A stretch of DNA of 64,000 bases from JAICXG01 sp036825615 (GCA_036825615.1 DAISXY010000006.1:62001-126000); one strand, 5' to 3'. Positions 18,417 through 28,026 are shown, counted from the first letter of the stretch. Program-made: numbers and translations. Notes: generated by a model not told the origin, from the sequence alone.

Positions 18417-21158
18417 CTAGTAAATTGTCGCCGGCTCCGGAGCGGCGAGAATTCTTTGAAACCGCGGATCTGACCGCAGCGGATCCCATTGCCAGCGAAA
18501 GCGCAGGTCCGAGAGGCTGAGCGATGCTTCGTTGAGGGCGGAGACGCAACCCGGCTCGCGCAGGAGATCGTCGAGCATGGCAATCGCGCGGTCATTATCG
18601 CCTACCCTCGCGTGGATGAGCGCGAGGGTGGCCAACCACTGATGACCATCAATCGCGTCCTTGCTCACCGGGGTCAGGCGCACGGCGAGCTCGCCCTCGC
18701 GCAGCGCGTCCTCCTCGCGCCCCATGTAGGCGTAAAGCAGCCCGAGCCGGGCATGGCGCAACGCGTCCTTCGGGTGGGCGATTGCTTCCGCCTCCATTGC
18801 CGGACGCGCGGTCTCAAAGAAATTGCGGGCCCTTGCTCGTTCGCCTTCAGCCAAGGCGGTGCATCCCTGGAGGTAGCTTTTAGGAACCGGCGCCCCGAGA
18901 ACGGCCGGCAGGGTTTCATAGGGAAACGTGTCGACGGCAGAGCGCGCCACGCCGAAATCGCGTGTAAGCATTGCAATATCCCATTGCAGCCACGCAAAAT
19001 TACCTGTGGTATCGCCAAATCCGCTGAGTTTCCGGCAAAATGCTGTCAGCGGACCGAGGTCCCCATTTTGCCAGAACGGAACGAGCGCGTTTTCACCGTT
19101 GAGTGGGTACATCTGGGGCGCGATCATTGCGGCGCGCGCAGCATGCGCGGCCGCCGCCGGCCAGTCGTGCAAGAGGACAGCGGTAGCATAGAGTTCCTCT
19201 TCATACTCCTGGTCCAACGGTTCGCGGGAAACAGCTTGTTGCAATTCACCACGAGCCTCTCGCCAAAGGCCTTGCCGACGGTGGATGTAGGCGATGGTGG
19301 CTATGGTTTGCGCATCATTGGGCAAGAGCTCGTGCGCACGTTGTAACTGAGGCAGGGCGAGCGAATAATCGCGTTCGACACGGTAGTAATATAACCCCAG
19401 CGCGAGGTGAGCCTCACCCAGCCCCGCCGAGAGCTGCAGGGCCACACGCGCCTCCGTTTGCGCCCGGTCTTTAAGTTCGTCGCTTGGCCCGCGAAACTGA
19501 TAAAGCATACCCAGGGTGATGGAAAGGTGAGCGTGAGCGAGTGCGAAACGTGGATCGAGGGTCACGGCCTGCTGGTAAAGAGCCTGGGCGGCTTCGTACG
19601 CGGAAATAGCGATCGTGACATTTTTCTCCAATTTGCGGCCTTGGAGGTAAAGGGCATAAGCATCAGGATTGTGGGTCGAATTTGCGACCAAGACTTGTCT
19701 TTCCGGTTCGCTCAGCTTAGAGCCGAGCGCGTCGGCAATGTCGGCGGCCAGCGTGCCTTCAATCTGGGTCGCATCCGCCGGCTTGCGGGTATAATTTTCA
19801 GACCAAACTCGACGACCATCCCGGGTGTCGATCAGTGCGACGGTTACATACACTTGCTGGCCCGAGCGCCGTAGACTGCCTTCGAGCAGATGACGCACCC
19901 CGAGTTGGTGACCAATCGCGCGAAAATCCCGCGCCTGCTCCGCGGGATAGTGTTGCGCTCCGAGCCGGCTGATTACCTTCAGGTCGTGCACCTTGACGAG
20001 CCGGGAAAGAATATCGTCCTGCACACCTTCGGCGAAAAATGCATCGGCTGGGTCCTGGCTGAGATTTCGGAAAGGCAGGACAGCAATTGATTTTTCGCGG
20101 CTGGCCGGAGCCGGAATAACAAAGAAGACAAGCGCGATAAGGACGGCCGCGGCACCGGCCGCACAGGCATAGCGCGAGGCGGAAAAGCGCTGCGTTCTCG
20201 CGCTCGTTAGGCAACGCTGCAAGCGTTCGGTTATTTGGGCAATTCCCGCTGTTTCGCCTCTGGGCGAAAAGATGGAATCGAGCAACGCGATCACGGAAGG
20301 AGGAACCCCGCGCCAGCGAAGAGGGGAGGTGGAGAGCTTTTCGCCCGGCGGCAATTCGAGTCGCGTGCCGGTGAGCGAAAACCAGAGGATCTCGCCTAAC
20401 GAGCGAACGTCCGCCCGCGGCTCCGCGGCTTGGTTCTCACGGCATAATTTGCTCAATCCGAAATCAATCACCTTCACCGACGGCATATTCGTCTCGAGCG
20501 GGCCACCAGGGTCCGGCTCCGTAGTCAGAAAGAGATCCGCCGGCGCAATCGTCCGCTGCACCAGTCCGATATTCTCCGCCGCGTTCAACGCCTGGGCGGC
20601 CTGCAAACCCACCTGCAACGCCAGCGTGGGCGCGAGCGGTCCGGTGCGGCGCACGCGGGCCTCGAGCGATTCGCCTTCGACGAACTCCATGGTGTAGAAG
20701 CATTCGCCGCCTGCTGCCGCGGTCGCACCAGCGGTGCTCGTCTCATCCGACGCCGCCGGGTTGATGATCCCGAGGTGAAAAATGCCGGCGACATTTGGAT
20801 GATGCAGATGAGCGGCGACCTGGAGTTGGCGCAGGAAGATGCGCCGTCGTTCCGGGGCGATGGGAAAGAGCGGATTGAGCACCTTGAGAGCGACGGTGGT
20901 GCCGAGCGCGACATCCTGCGCTTTGTAGGTGATGCCAATTGAGCCGCGCCCCAGCTCCCAGAGCGAATCGTCCGGCCGGAGCAGGATTTCGTAGTGCTGA
21001 AAAAGCCGTGATGGAGCGTCGTCAGGCGATTGCGCCGCCAGTTCCTCAAAGCCGCTGCGCAGGAGACAGTTGATGCATCCGACGTCCTCGCCGAGTTCGG
21101 GCAGGGGCGCGCCGCATTGCTCGCAGACGAGAGTTTTTGTTTTGTCGTTCTCGGCCAT
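18417..21158 (-). CDS. Pseudokinase with zinc ribbon, TolB-like and TPR domains
   Basis: 913 residues, a full-length paralogue of the next gene upstream. Domains: zinc-ribbon-like start (C12xxC15, C28xxC31), serine/threonine kinase fold (about 55-325), membrane helix (about 332-350), a segment beginning KSIAVLPFRNLSQDP as in TolB-like/adenylate-cyclase-associated proteins, and a long TPR array. The kinase keeps the glycine loop (LGRGSIGITYKA), K92 and D232-F-G. The catalytic loop, however, reads QRTIAPAD (201-208) where active kinases have HRDLKPSN, so the catalytic Asp, Lys and Asn are all gone. It is most likely a pseudokinase partner of its active paralogue, 24 bp upstream in the same transcription unit. 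Confidence 0.85.
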   Translation of the reverse strand: MAENDKTKTLVCEQCGAPLPELGEDVGCINCLLRSGFEELAAQSPDDAPSRLFQHYEILLRPDDSLWELGRGSIGITYKAQDVALGTTVALKVLNPLFPIAPERRRIFLRQLQVAAHLHHPNVAGIFHLGIINPAASDETSTAGATAAAGGECFYTMEFVEGESLEARVRRTGPLAPTLALQVGLQAAQALNAAENIGLVQRTIAPADLFLTTEPDPGGPLETNMPSVKVIDFGLSKLCRENQAAEPRADVRSLGEILWFSLTGTRLELPPGEKLSTSPLRWRGVPPSVIALLDSIFSPRGETAGIAQITERLQRCLTSARTQRFSASRYACAAGAAAVLIALVFFVIPAPASREKSIAVLPFRNLSQDPADAFFAEGVQDDILSRLVKVHDLKVISRLGAQHYPAEQARDFRAIGHQLGVRHLLEGSLRRSGQQVYVTVALIDTRDGRRVWSENYTRKPADATQIEGTLAADIADALGSKLSEPERQVLVANSTHNPDAYALYLQGRKLEKNVTIAISAYEAAQALYQQAVTLDPRFALAHAHLSITLGMLYQFRGPSDELKDRAQTEARVALQLSAGLGEAHLALGLYYYRVERDYSLALPQLQRAHELLPNDAQTIATIAYIHRRQGLWREARGELQQAVSREPLDQEYEEELYATAVLLHDWPAAAAHAARAAMIAPQMYPLNGENALVPFWQNGDLGPLTAFCRKLSGFGDTTGNFAWLQWDIAMLTRDFGVARSAVDTFPYETLPAVLGAPVPKSYLQGCTALAEGERARARNFFETARPAMEAEAIAHPKDALRHARLGLLYAYMGREEDALREGELAVRLTPVSKDAIDGHQWLATLALIHARVGDNDRAIAMLDDLLREPGCVSALNEASLSLSDLRFRWQWDPLRSDPRFQRILAAPEPATIY

Positions 21159-21182
21159 GGGAAGAGCAGGCCTTGAGTGCAG

Positions 21183-24017
21183 TTAGAATACCGTTTTTGG
21201 TTCAGGTCCGGCGAGGATTTTTTGGAATCGTGGTTGATTGCGCAGCGGATCCCATTGCCAACGCAGCCGGAGTTCCGACAGGCTCATGCTTGATTCACAA
21301 AAGAAAACGCCGCCCGGAATGCGCAACTGAGCTTCGATCAAGTCGATCGCCTTCTCGAGATTGCCGACGCGGGCGTGAATCAGGGCGAGATTGCACAGAT
21401 GCTGGGGTCCGTCGTAGGCGTCGAGCTTTGAAGGAGTAAGCGCCACCGCGCGCTCGCCTTCGCGCACGGCATCCGCCTTTCGGCCCATGTAAGCGTAGAG
21501 AACACCGAGGCGCGCATGGCGGAGCGCGTTCTCCGGATGCGCAATGCTCTCTGCTTCCATCGCGGGCCGGGCGGCCTCGAAGGATCGCTGCGCTTCTGCA
21601 TCATCTCCGTGCGCCAAAGCGGTGCAGCCCTCCATGTAACTCTTCGGCAAGGGCGCGCCATAAACCGAAGGCAAGGTCTCGCCCGGAAAGGAATCCAGTG
21701 CGGCCTTCGCTGCGGTAAAATCCCGCGCCATCATCGCCGTATCCCAGCGCAGCCAGGTGATGCTTCCCTCTGGATCGCCGTAGCCGTTCAGTTTCGCGAA
21801 CTCCTGCTGCAGGGCGCGCAGATCTCCATGTTCCCACAAATCAACCAAGGCCCCCTGGACCTTGTAGACTTCCAGGTTCGGCTGGATTGCTTCCGCTTCC
21901 CGGATGTAGCGGCGCGCCAGCGGCCAATCGCGCACCAGGTAAGATGTGGTGTAGAGCTCTTCCGCATACATCGAATTGCGCGGGTCGCGCTGTCGAATGC
22001 GTTGCAGGCCGGCAAAGGCTTGGCGCCATTTCCCGCGCCGGCGATTAATGTAGGCAATGAAGCTTTCGCCTTCGGTGTCGTTAGGCAAAAGCCGCCGCGC
22101 GATCTCCAGCTCCGGCAGGGCGTGATCGAAGTCGCGCTCCAGCCGGTAATAGCAGAGCGCCTTGTCGAGATGGGCCTCGCCGAGGTTCGGATTCAAAGCC
22201 AGCGCTTTGTTGATCTCGGCATAAGCCCGCTCCTTGAGCGCTTGGTCGGGGCCACGAAAGCGATAGAGAAAAGCCAGGGTCGCGCCGAGGCGCGAATGGG
22301 CGAGCGCAAAACCGGGATCAAGTGCAATTGCCTGGCTATAAAGCGTGGCCGCCGCCTCGTAATCGCCAATTGCAATCACCGGGCTGTTGTCGAATTTCCT
22401 CCCGCGAAGGTAGAGCACGTAGGCGTCCGGATTTCCAGTTGGCTTGGCCTCGACGTCGTGGAGTTCCTGTTTTGTAAGGGTGGCGTCGAGTGCTTTGGCG
22501 ATGGAGTTGGCCAGGTCGGCCTGGAGGGTGATTGCATCGGCGATCGCACGATCGTAACGCTCGGCCCAGAGTTCGTGGCCGTCGTCCGTTTTCGTCAGAG
22601 TCACGTTCAAGAGAATACGGCCGGCGGTATGTCGAAGCCGGCCCTCGAGCACGTGCCGCACCCCAAGCGCGCGCCCGATCGCGCGCAAGTCGCGCGGCTT
22701 GTCCGCCGTATACCGCGACACGCTCAAACGGCTAATGACTTTCAGGTCGCGAATTTTGACCAGGGTGGAGAGCAGATCGACCTCGATTCCCTCGGCCAGA
22801 AAGGCATCAGCCGGATCGCTGCTTAGGTTTTGGAACGGCAGGACGGCGATGGATTTGTCCTCCCCGGCTTGTCTGCCGCGGATGAAGGAGAGCAGCAGGA
22901 TGATACCGACTGCGACTGCGACCGCAGCGATGCCGACGCGCATTCCCCAGGGCGCAAGAAGGACGTGCGCTGGTTGGCGCAGCTTGGCGAGACAGATTCT
23001 GATCTCCTCCACCAATTGGATCGCGGACGGCCGGTCCGCAGCCTTTGGCGCGAGCATCCGCCCGAGCAAATGAAGAAGCGGCGCAGGTAACCCTTGCGCG
23101 CGATCGGATCCATTTTTCTTCGCCGCCGAGGCATCGGGCAAGGCAGTGTTGCCCGTGATCGAGTAGAGCACGGTCTTACCTAACGAATAAACATCCGATC
23201 GAATGTTCAGCTCTCCGCCGCACAGCTGTTCCGGACTGCTGAAGGCGGGTGTACCAACAAACCTCGCTTCCTCTCTTGCCCGGTCCGTCTCCATCGCCTG
23301 CGCCAGGCCGAAGTCGATCACCTTGACGAGCGGCTCGCCCATCGCGAGCGTCTCGGCGCTCTCGCTCGCACCGTTTAGGAGCATGATATTGGAAGGCTTG
23401 AGGTCGCGGTGGACGAGGCCCCGTTTCTCCGCTGCGGCCAGTGCCCGCGCCACCTGCAAAGCGATCTCGAGTGCAACTTCCGGGCTGAGCGCACCGAGCC
23501 GGCGCAGGCGAGATTCGAGCGTCTCGCCTTCGACAAATTCCATCGCATAAAAGCAGTCGCCCGCCTCGGCGTTCTCCTCCGCCGTGCTCGCGGCGCTTTT
23601 GAGCATCGGTAGCGCGTTGATCGTGCCGAAATGAAAAACCGTCGCGACATTGGGATGGCGAAGCTTCGCCGCCGCCTGCGCTTCGCGAAGGAAACGCTGC
23701 CGCGCGTCGGCCCGGGCGGCGAACCGGGCATTGATGATCTTGAGCGCGACTGGCGTGTCGAGATTGATGTCGCGCGCCTTATAGGTCACGCCCATCGCAC
23801 CCCGGCCCAGTTCCCAGCGCGTTCCGTCAGGCCGGGTCAGGATTTCATAATGCTCGTAGACCGTCGCACCAGAGTCGTCCGGCAAAAATTCCGTTTCGTC
23901 CGCCAGTCCGGCCTGGAGCAGACAATGCAGACATTCGATGCCCTGAACGCGGGTTGGTAGCGGCGCGCCGCACTGCTCGCAAAGCAGCGGCAGCGAGTTT
24001 TCCACAAAGGTTGACAT
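21183..24017 (-). CDS. Membrane serine/threonine protein kinase with TPR array
   Basis: 944 residues. Domains in order: zinc-ribbon-like C13xxC16...C29xxC32, Hanks-type kinase (about 58-350), one membrane helix (about 368-390, MRVGIAAVAVAVGIILLLSF), a TolB-like segment (KSIAVLPFQNLSSDPADAFL) and about nine TPRs to the C-terminus. All catalytic features are present: GRGAMGVTYKA, K93, HRDLKPSN (D205, N210) and D235-F-G. The kinase would face the cytoplasm and the TPR part the periplasm. It is followed 24 bp later by its pseudokinase paralogue and preceded, 28 bp away, by an ECF-type sigma factor gene. The three probably form one signalling unit. Confidence 0.92.
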   Translation of the reverse strand: MSTFVENSLPLLCEQCGAPLPTRVQGIECLHCLLQAGLADETEFLPDDSGATVYEHYEILTRPDGTRWELGRGAMGVTYKARDINLDTPVALKIINARFAARADARQRFLREAQAAAKLRHPNVATVFHFGTINALPMLKSAASTAEENAEAGDCFYAMEFVEGETLESRLRRLGALSPEVALEIALQVARALAAAEKRGLVHRDLKPSNIMLLNGASESAETLAMGEPLVKVIDFGLAQAMETDRAREEARFVGTPAFSSPEQLCGGELNIRSDVYSLGKTVLYSITGNTALPDASAAKKNGSDRAQGLPAPLLHLLGRMLAPKAADRPSAIQLVEEIRICLAKLRQPAHVLLAPWGMRVGIAAVAVAVGIILLLSFIRGRQAGEDKSIAVLPFQNLSSDPADAFLAEGIEVDLLSTLVKIRDLKVISRLSVSRYTADKPRDLRAIGRALGVRHVLEGRLRHTAGRILLNVTLTKTDDGHELWAERYDRAIADAITLQADLANSIAKALDATLTKQELHDVEAKPTGNPDAYVLYLRGRKFDNSPVIAIGDYEAAATLYSQAIALDPGFALAHSRLGATLAFLYRFRGPDQALKERAYAEINKALALNPNLGEAHLDKALCYYRLERDFDHALPELEIARRLLPNDTEGESFIAYINRRRGKWRQAFAGLQRIRQRDPRNSMYAEELYTTSYLVRDWPLARRYIREAEAIQPNLEVYKVQGALVDLWEHGDLRALQQEFAKLNGYGDPEGSITWLRWDTAMMARDFTAAKAALDSFPGETLPSVYGAPLPKSYMEGCTALAHGDDAEAQRSFEAARPAMEAESIAHPENALRHARLGVLYAYMGRKADAVREGERAVALTPSKLDAYDGPQHLCNLALIHARVGNLEKAIDLIEAQLRIPGGVFFCESSMSLSELRLRWQWDPLRNQPRFQKILAGPEPKTVF

Positions 24018-24045
24018 GTAAAGGCGACTGCGCCGCGGCTTCAGG

Positions 24046-24867
24046 TCAAGCCGAGGCGATCAGAACGCAGCAGAGGTAGCGCAGCTCGTCGTCGATGTCC
24101 CGGTCCGCCGGCACGGTCCGGCGCACCTCGGCGCGGAGCAAGGCGCGATAACGCGCCCGCAGACGACAGATGTGACTGCGCAAGGTTTCCACCGAAACAC
24201 CGAGGTTCGCTGCCGCCGTCTCGTGCGTCGGCAAGCCGATGCCGCCGGTGAGGAACGGACGCAACTCGGCGAAAACGCGAGCCTTTGGCCCGCTGGAATA
24301 TTCCGCGCTCAGCGCTTCCAAGGCGCGTTCGACAAGTTTGGCGGCCCAGTCGCGGTCGAAATGGCGCTGTTCATCGAGCGGAGCACGAACGGCGAGGTGT
24401 TGATGGCCAAACTCTTCGGCGGCGAATTCTTCTTCATCGAGCGAGAGCATCGGCTTGCCGCCGCCCCGGATCTGACGAGAACGATGCTCATCGGCCGCGC
24501 CGAGATAGCGTTTCAGGAGCATCAGGAGAAAACTGCGGAAGCGGCCTTTGCTGCGATCAGCGGTAGGAAATTTCTCGCGCTGGCAGAGATAAGCGAAAAA
24601 TCCCTGGGTGAGATCCTGCGCATCAGCGATGCTGTAACCACGGTAGCGCACGAAGCGATACAAAGGGGTCCAATAGTCCCGGCAAAGGCGCGCAAAAGCG
24701 GCCTCGGCGCGGTCGGGCGCGGAATGTTGCAGGGAAAAATCGTGCACCATGCTCCAGTGCGTGGTCATGAACGCGCCCGTGGCGGCAGGAAAAAATGTGG
24801 CCGTCTTGTTCAAAATCGGGGGCGAGGATAGCGGGTTACCTGCGGGCGCGTCAAGCTCCGTTTGCAC
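24046..24867 (-). CDS. ECF-type RNA polymerase sigma factor
   Basis: Up to 273 residues. Region sigma-2 is visible as FARLCRDYWTPLYRFVRYRG followed by SIADAQDLTQGFFAYL (about residues 60-100), and region sigma-4 helix-turn-helix as GLPTHETAAANLGVSVETLR (about 210-230). This variant resembles the planctomycete/verrucomicrobial ECF sigma factors usually encoded beside serine/threonine kinases, as here. A GTG at 24867 is the first start. An internal ATG at 24768 (MTTHWSMV) would fit the family N-terminus better, so the start is uncertain. First gene of the sigma-kinase-pseudokinase unit; no anti-sigma factor is seen, and the kinase may take that role. Confidence 0.88.
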   Translation of the reverse strand: MQTELDAPAGNPLSSPPILNKTATFFPAATGAFMTTHWSMVHDFSLQHSAPDRAEAAFARLCRDYWTPLYRFVRYRGYSIADAQDLTQGFFAYLCQREKFPTADRSKGRFRSFLLMLLKRYLGAADEHRSRQIRGGGKPMLSLDEEEFAAEEFGHQHLAVRAPLDEQRHFDRDWAAKLVERALEALSAEYSSGPKARVFAELRPFLTGGIGLPTHETAAANLGVSVETLRSHICRLRARYRALLRAEVRRTVPADRDIDDELRYLCCVLIASA

Positions 24868-24930
24868 CGGAAAATTGGGAAAATACAGGCGTCATTGCTG
24901 CCAGCTGGAGCATCGAAATTTCTCGGGAAT

Positions 24931-25284
24931 TGGAGGCGAGGGGAGTTGAACCCCTGTCCTGATCGCTCTCCCCACAAGCTTCTACATGTTTAGCCGATGA
25001 TGATTTTTAGGAGACCGGCCGTAGCACCGGCACACGCCAATCTCCGAGTGTCCGCGAAATCCATTCACCGTCCGGCGCGGTCACTCCGCCGTGCGGCCAG
25101 CCTGCTGTCCATGTCCCCGGCCGTAGCAGGCGTCCAGCCGTGGACATCGCGGTCAATTAAGCCGCGAGAGCGAGATCTTGGTGATCTGCGTTTATTTGTT
25201 TGGTCCGGTTATTAACGAGGCCAACGAACCATCCTCGACATGCCGCCTGTGCTTCGAACCATCAGTCGAAACCAGTACGCCCCC
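24931..25284 (-). ncRNA. ssrA: tmRNA (ssrA), tag ADHQDLALAA
   Basis: On the minus strand the 5' end GGGGGCG pairs perfectly (one G-U) with CGCCTCC at the 3' end; the T-arm reads GGGGTTCAACTCCCC. The 5' part has the family-typical GTACTGGTTTCGAC. The tag-coding region (25157-25189) starts at a GCA resume codon preceded by ATAAAC and encodes A-D-H-Q-D-L-A-L-A-A before TAA. It has the same length and the same ALAA end as the classic tag. CCA is not encoded in the DNA: the discriminator A is followed by ATT. Length about 354 nt. Confidence 0.95.
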
Positions 25285-25339
25285 GTTTCTTCGAGAGATT
25301 CGTAACCTACCCGAATCCGCATCGATTTTCAATCGCCGG

Positions 25340-25380
25340 TCCTGCTCGGGCTCTTGCTCCTGATCGTGCTCGTGCTCGGA
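25340..25380. repeat. CTCCTG/CTCGTG low-complexity repeat
   Basis: A run of 6-bp units such as CTCCTG, ATCGTG and CTCGTG between tmRNA and the dodecin gene. The same units in both orientations occur at the end of the Lhr-type helicase gene (about 40420-40521), so this is a dispersed repeat family. Confidence 0.6.
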
Positions 25381-25462
25381 AACATCAGCAAGACGAGGAC
25401 AAGCGATTTCCCCGCTCTGGCTCGCGCTGAGACGCGATCTCTCCTGAAAAGAAAGGAAAACA

Positions 25463-25678
25463 ATGGCCAAAGTCGTTAAAGTAATCGAGCTGCTCGGCCA
25501 ATCGGAGCAAAGCTGGGAAGATGCGGCCCAGGGGGTGGTCGAGGAAGCTTCCAAGACCTTGCGTAACATCCGTTCGGTCTACATCAAGGAATTCCAGGCG
25601 GCGGTTGAGAACAACCGGATCACGCAGTTCCGGATCAATGCAAAGGTGACCTTCGATCTCGAATCAGATCGCGCTTAA
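25463..25678 (+). CDS. Dodecin (flavin-binding storage protein)
   Basis: A 71-residue protein matching the length and sequence pattern of dodecins, which assemble into hollow dodecamers that bind flavins. VVKVIELLGQSEQSWEDAA and the region SVYIKEFQAAVENNRITQFR are the family core. The aromatic position that stacks on flavin in some dodecins (Trp) is W18 in QSWEDA. AGGAAAAC precedes the ATG as a usable ribosome-binding site. It stands alone between tmRNA and the convergent Hsp20 gene. Confidence 0.93.
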   Translation: MAKVVKVIELLGQSEQSWEDAAQGVVEEASKTLRNIRSVYIKEFQAAVENNRITQFRINAKVTFDLESDRA

Positions 25679-25798
25679 GCCGCAACCTGATTCAGCCATT
25701 GGCCGGTTTTTGGCTGCTCCTTTGCCGCCAGTCCTTGCTCGCTCATCTGCTTCTTCGCTGCTCGCTTCCTCGATCCGTATGCGAATTCGCGAGTGCGA

Positions 25799-26266
25799 TC
25801 ACTTCACTTCAATTTTCCGGGCACGGGGCTTGGCGTCTTCGCGTTTCGGCAACGTGATCCGCAGGATGCCGTTCTCAAAGTCGCTCTTCGCTTTCTCGCC
25901 CTCAACCGGCGCCGGTAACGGAATTGTTCGCTCAAAGGAACCGTAGGTGCGCTCCGACCAATAGCGCCCTTTCTCATTCGATTCGCGCTCGGAGCGTTTT
26001 TCGCCCCGGATCGTCAGCTCGTCCTCGGTCACGTCAACATCGAGATCCTTCGCCTCGATCCCGGGAAGCTCGGCGCAGACTTGGATCTCCTTTTCCGTTT
26101 CTTTCACGTCGAGCTGCGGGGAGAATCCCGCCGGCTCGGCCGGCCAGCGGCTGCCGCCCCAAAAATCATCGAACATTCGGTTAATCTGAGACTGCAAATA
26201 CGTGAGCGGATCGTTCCGTCGCGCCAGTTCCCTGCCACTTCCTCCCTTTGATTCTCGTGCTGCCAT
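25799..26266 (-). CDS. Hsp20-family small heat-shock protein
   Basis: A 155-residue ATP-independent chaperone. The N-terminal arm contains DPLTYLQSQINRMFDDFWGG. The alpha-crystallin domain spans about 50-140, with ELPGIEAKDLDVDVTEDELT, a charged loop (EKRSERESNEKGRYWSERTY) and GSFERTIPLP. The C-terminal strand reads NGILRITLPKRE. Together these are diagnostic. It stands alone and convergent with the dodecin gene; its upstream region (26267-26404) shows no CIRCE-type repeat that I could see. Confidence 0.95.
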   Translation of the reverse strand: MAARESKGGSGRELARRNDPLTYLQSQINRMFDDFWGGSRWPAEPAGFSPQLDVKETEKEIQVCAELPGIEAKDLDVDVTEDELTIRGEKRSERESNEKGRYWSERTYGSFERTIPLPAPVEGEKAKSDFENGILRITLPKREDAKPRARKIEVK

Positions 26267-26404
26267 TCCAAATCTCCTTTCTTTGTTTTGCTACGGTTCC
26301 TCGTACTTTCGTCTCGTGAACGATGGGCGGTTTGCGAAAAATTTGCCGGACTTCGGTGTGCATCGGCTGCGAATGGGATGCTCAAGCCTCGAGGAGATTG
26401 CGAC

Positions 26405-27199
26405 ATGCTGGAGCTGAGCCAATTCCGCAGCTCGGTTGCGGTCGTCGTCTCCAGTTGCGACGCGTTCTTCGACGCCTGGCGGCCATTCAATGCTTTCCTG
26501 AAGAAATTCTGGCCGGATTGCCCGCTGGAGGTTTATCTCCTCACCAACCAGCTTCAGGTGCGCTCATCACATATCCGGCCGATCAGCGTGGGCCCGGATC
26601 GCGGCTGGTCGAGCAACTTGCTCGCAGCCCTGCGCCAGATCTCACACCCTTGGCTGCTCTATCTCCAGGAGGATTACTTCCTCACGGCTCCGGTCGAGAG
26701 CAGTCAGCTCGCCGGTGATTTTGCCGAAGCGATGGAGACCGGCGCCGCTTCAATTTGTTTTCGCGCGCGCTCCGCAGCCGATCCCGGTTTTCAGCCACTC
26801 AACGAGCGCTTCGGTGTTGTGCCACTGAACTCCGAGGGCCGCACCCGCTGCCAGGTCACGCTTTGGAAAAAGGAAGCGCTCCAATCGATCCTGCGCGAAG
26901 GCGAGACGGCGTGGAATTTCGAAGCGCGGGGGAGCGCGCGCACTCAGGAGATGCGCATTCTGTCCTACACCCGGCGCGAGAACACACCGATTCCATACTT
27001 GATGTCGGCGATTTCGCGCGGGCTCTGGATGCCCGGGGCGATCGAGCTCTGTCGCGCGCATGGGGTTGTAATCGATCCTTTTTTCCGGCCGGTCTTTTCC
27101 CCGCAGCCATGGCGGCGCCGGCTCCGGAGATCGTTAGGCCGGCGCCGCCTCGCCCGCGCTTTGCGGCAGCAAGCCGCCCACCCGATCGATCTCGTATGA
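26405..27199 (+). CDS. Putative glycosyltransferase-like protein
   Basis: A 264-residue cytoplasmic protein. The start VAVVVSSCDAFFDAWRPFNA and the later PWLLYLQEDYFLTAP are typical of GT-A-like proteins of uncharacterised families, the ED pair standing where a DxD-like metal motif would be. The ATG at 26405 follows GAGGAG, a clear ribosome-binding site. The gene overlaps the sulfotransferase gene by 4 bases (ATGA), so both probably act on the same surface glycan or lipid. The C-terminal 40 residues are Arg-rich. The family call is tentative. Confidence 0.6.
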   Translation: MLELSQFRSSVAVVVSSCDAFFDAWRPFNAFLKKFWPDCPLEVYLLTNQLQVRSSHIRPISVGPDRGWSSNLLAALRQISHPWLLYLQEDYFLTAPVESSQLAGDFAEAMETGAASICFRARSAADPGFQPLNERFGVVPLNSEGRTRCQVTLWKKEALQSILREGETAWNFEARGSARTQEMRILSYTRRENTPIPYLMSAISRGLWMPGAIELCRAHGVVIDPFFRPVFSPQPWRRRLRRSLGRRRLARALRQQAAHPIDLV

Positions 27200-28026
27200 A
27201 GCGACTCGCGAGATGGAATCTGAGCAGCCGCGCGCGCCAACTCTCGGGCGGCGACGCGCTCATCGTTTCTATCCCGAAAAGCGGCCGCACCTGGGTCCGC
27301 ACTTTTCTTTGCGCCTATTATTGCGAAAAACTCCGCCAGCCCTTCACCCTCGAACCGGAAACATATCCGGGCGTGCCGCGCCTGATTTACACCCACGACC
27401 TCTTTGAGCAGAGAACCAAGGCGGACCGCTGGGACAAATTGCGGGGCAAATATCTCATCCCCGCACGCGAGCGTGCCCGCCTTCCCGTCGTCCTCCTCGC
27501 GCGTGATCCGCGCGATGCCTTCGTTTCCCATTTCGTGCAACTAACGCGACGAACGAAAGAGACACCCGCAGAGATAAAACAACAGTCGCTTTCCGAGCTG
27601 CTGCGGGACCCGCGCTTTGGGATTGAGTCGATCGTCGAGGTGATGAACAGCTGGCTCGCTGAGTGGTCTGGCCGTCCCAATTTTCTCCTCCTGCGCTACG
27701 AAGATTTGCGGTCCAGTCCCGAGCCTGGCTTCCGCGAGGTCCTGCGATTGCTCGGCGAAAAAAACGTCGCTCCCACGGCCTTCGATCGCGCAATCCAGTT
27801 TTCCGATTTCAATTCGATGAAAGAACGGGAGCGGCACGGCGGCTTTGGCTCAAAAATTCTCCGCCCCGGCGATGCCGCGGATCCCGAGTCGTTCAAAGTT
27901 CGCCGAGGCAAGATCGGCGGGTTTGCCGATTATCTCTCTGACGACGAGCAACGTTTTGCCGCAGACGTCCTGCGGAAGCTGGACCCCAGATTTGGCTACT
28001 CGGCCGCCTCGGCCAGTCGGAGCTGA
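27196..28026 (+). CDS. Sulfotransferase
   Basis: A 276-residue PAPS-dependent sulfotransferase. The 5'-phosphosulfate loop is IVSIPKSGRTWVR (about residues 22-34) and the 3'-phosphate motif is LLARDPRDAFVSHF (about 95-108). The C-terminal part contains the loop RRGKIGGFADYLSDDE, corresponding to the RKGxxGDW region of the family. It overlaps the glycosyltransferase-like gene and likely sulfates a carbohydrate or small acceptor. Genes for sulfur uptake begin 120 bp downstream, which may or may not be related. Confidence 0.88.
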   Translation: MKRLARWNLSSRARQLSGGDALIVSIPKSGRTWVRTFLCAYYCEKLRQPFTLEPETYPGVPRLIYTHDLFEQRTKADRWDKLRGKYLIPARERARLPVVLLARDPRDAFVSHFVQLTRRTKETPAEIKQQSLSELLRDPRFGIESIVEVMNSWLAEWSGRPNFLLLRYEDLRSSPEPGFREVLRLLGEKNVAPTAFDRAIQFSDFNSMKERERHGGFGSKILRPGDAADPESFKVRRGKIGGFADYLSDDEQRFAADVLRKLDPRFGYSAASASRS

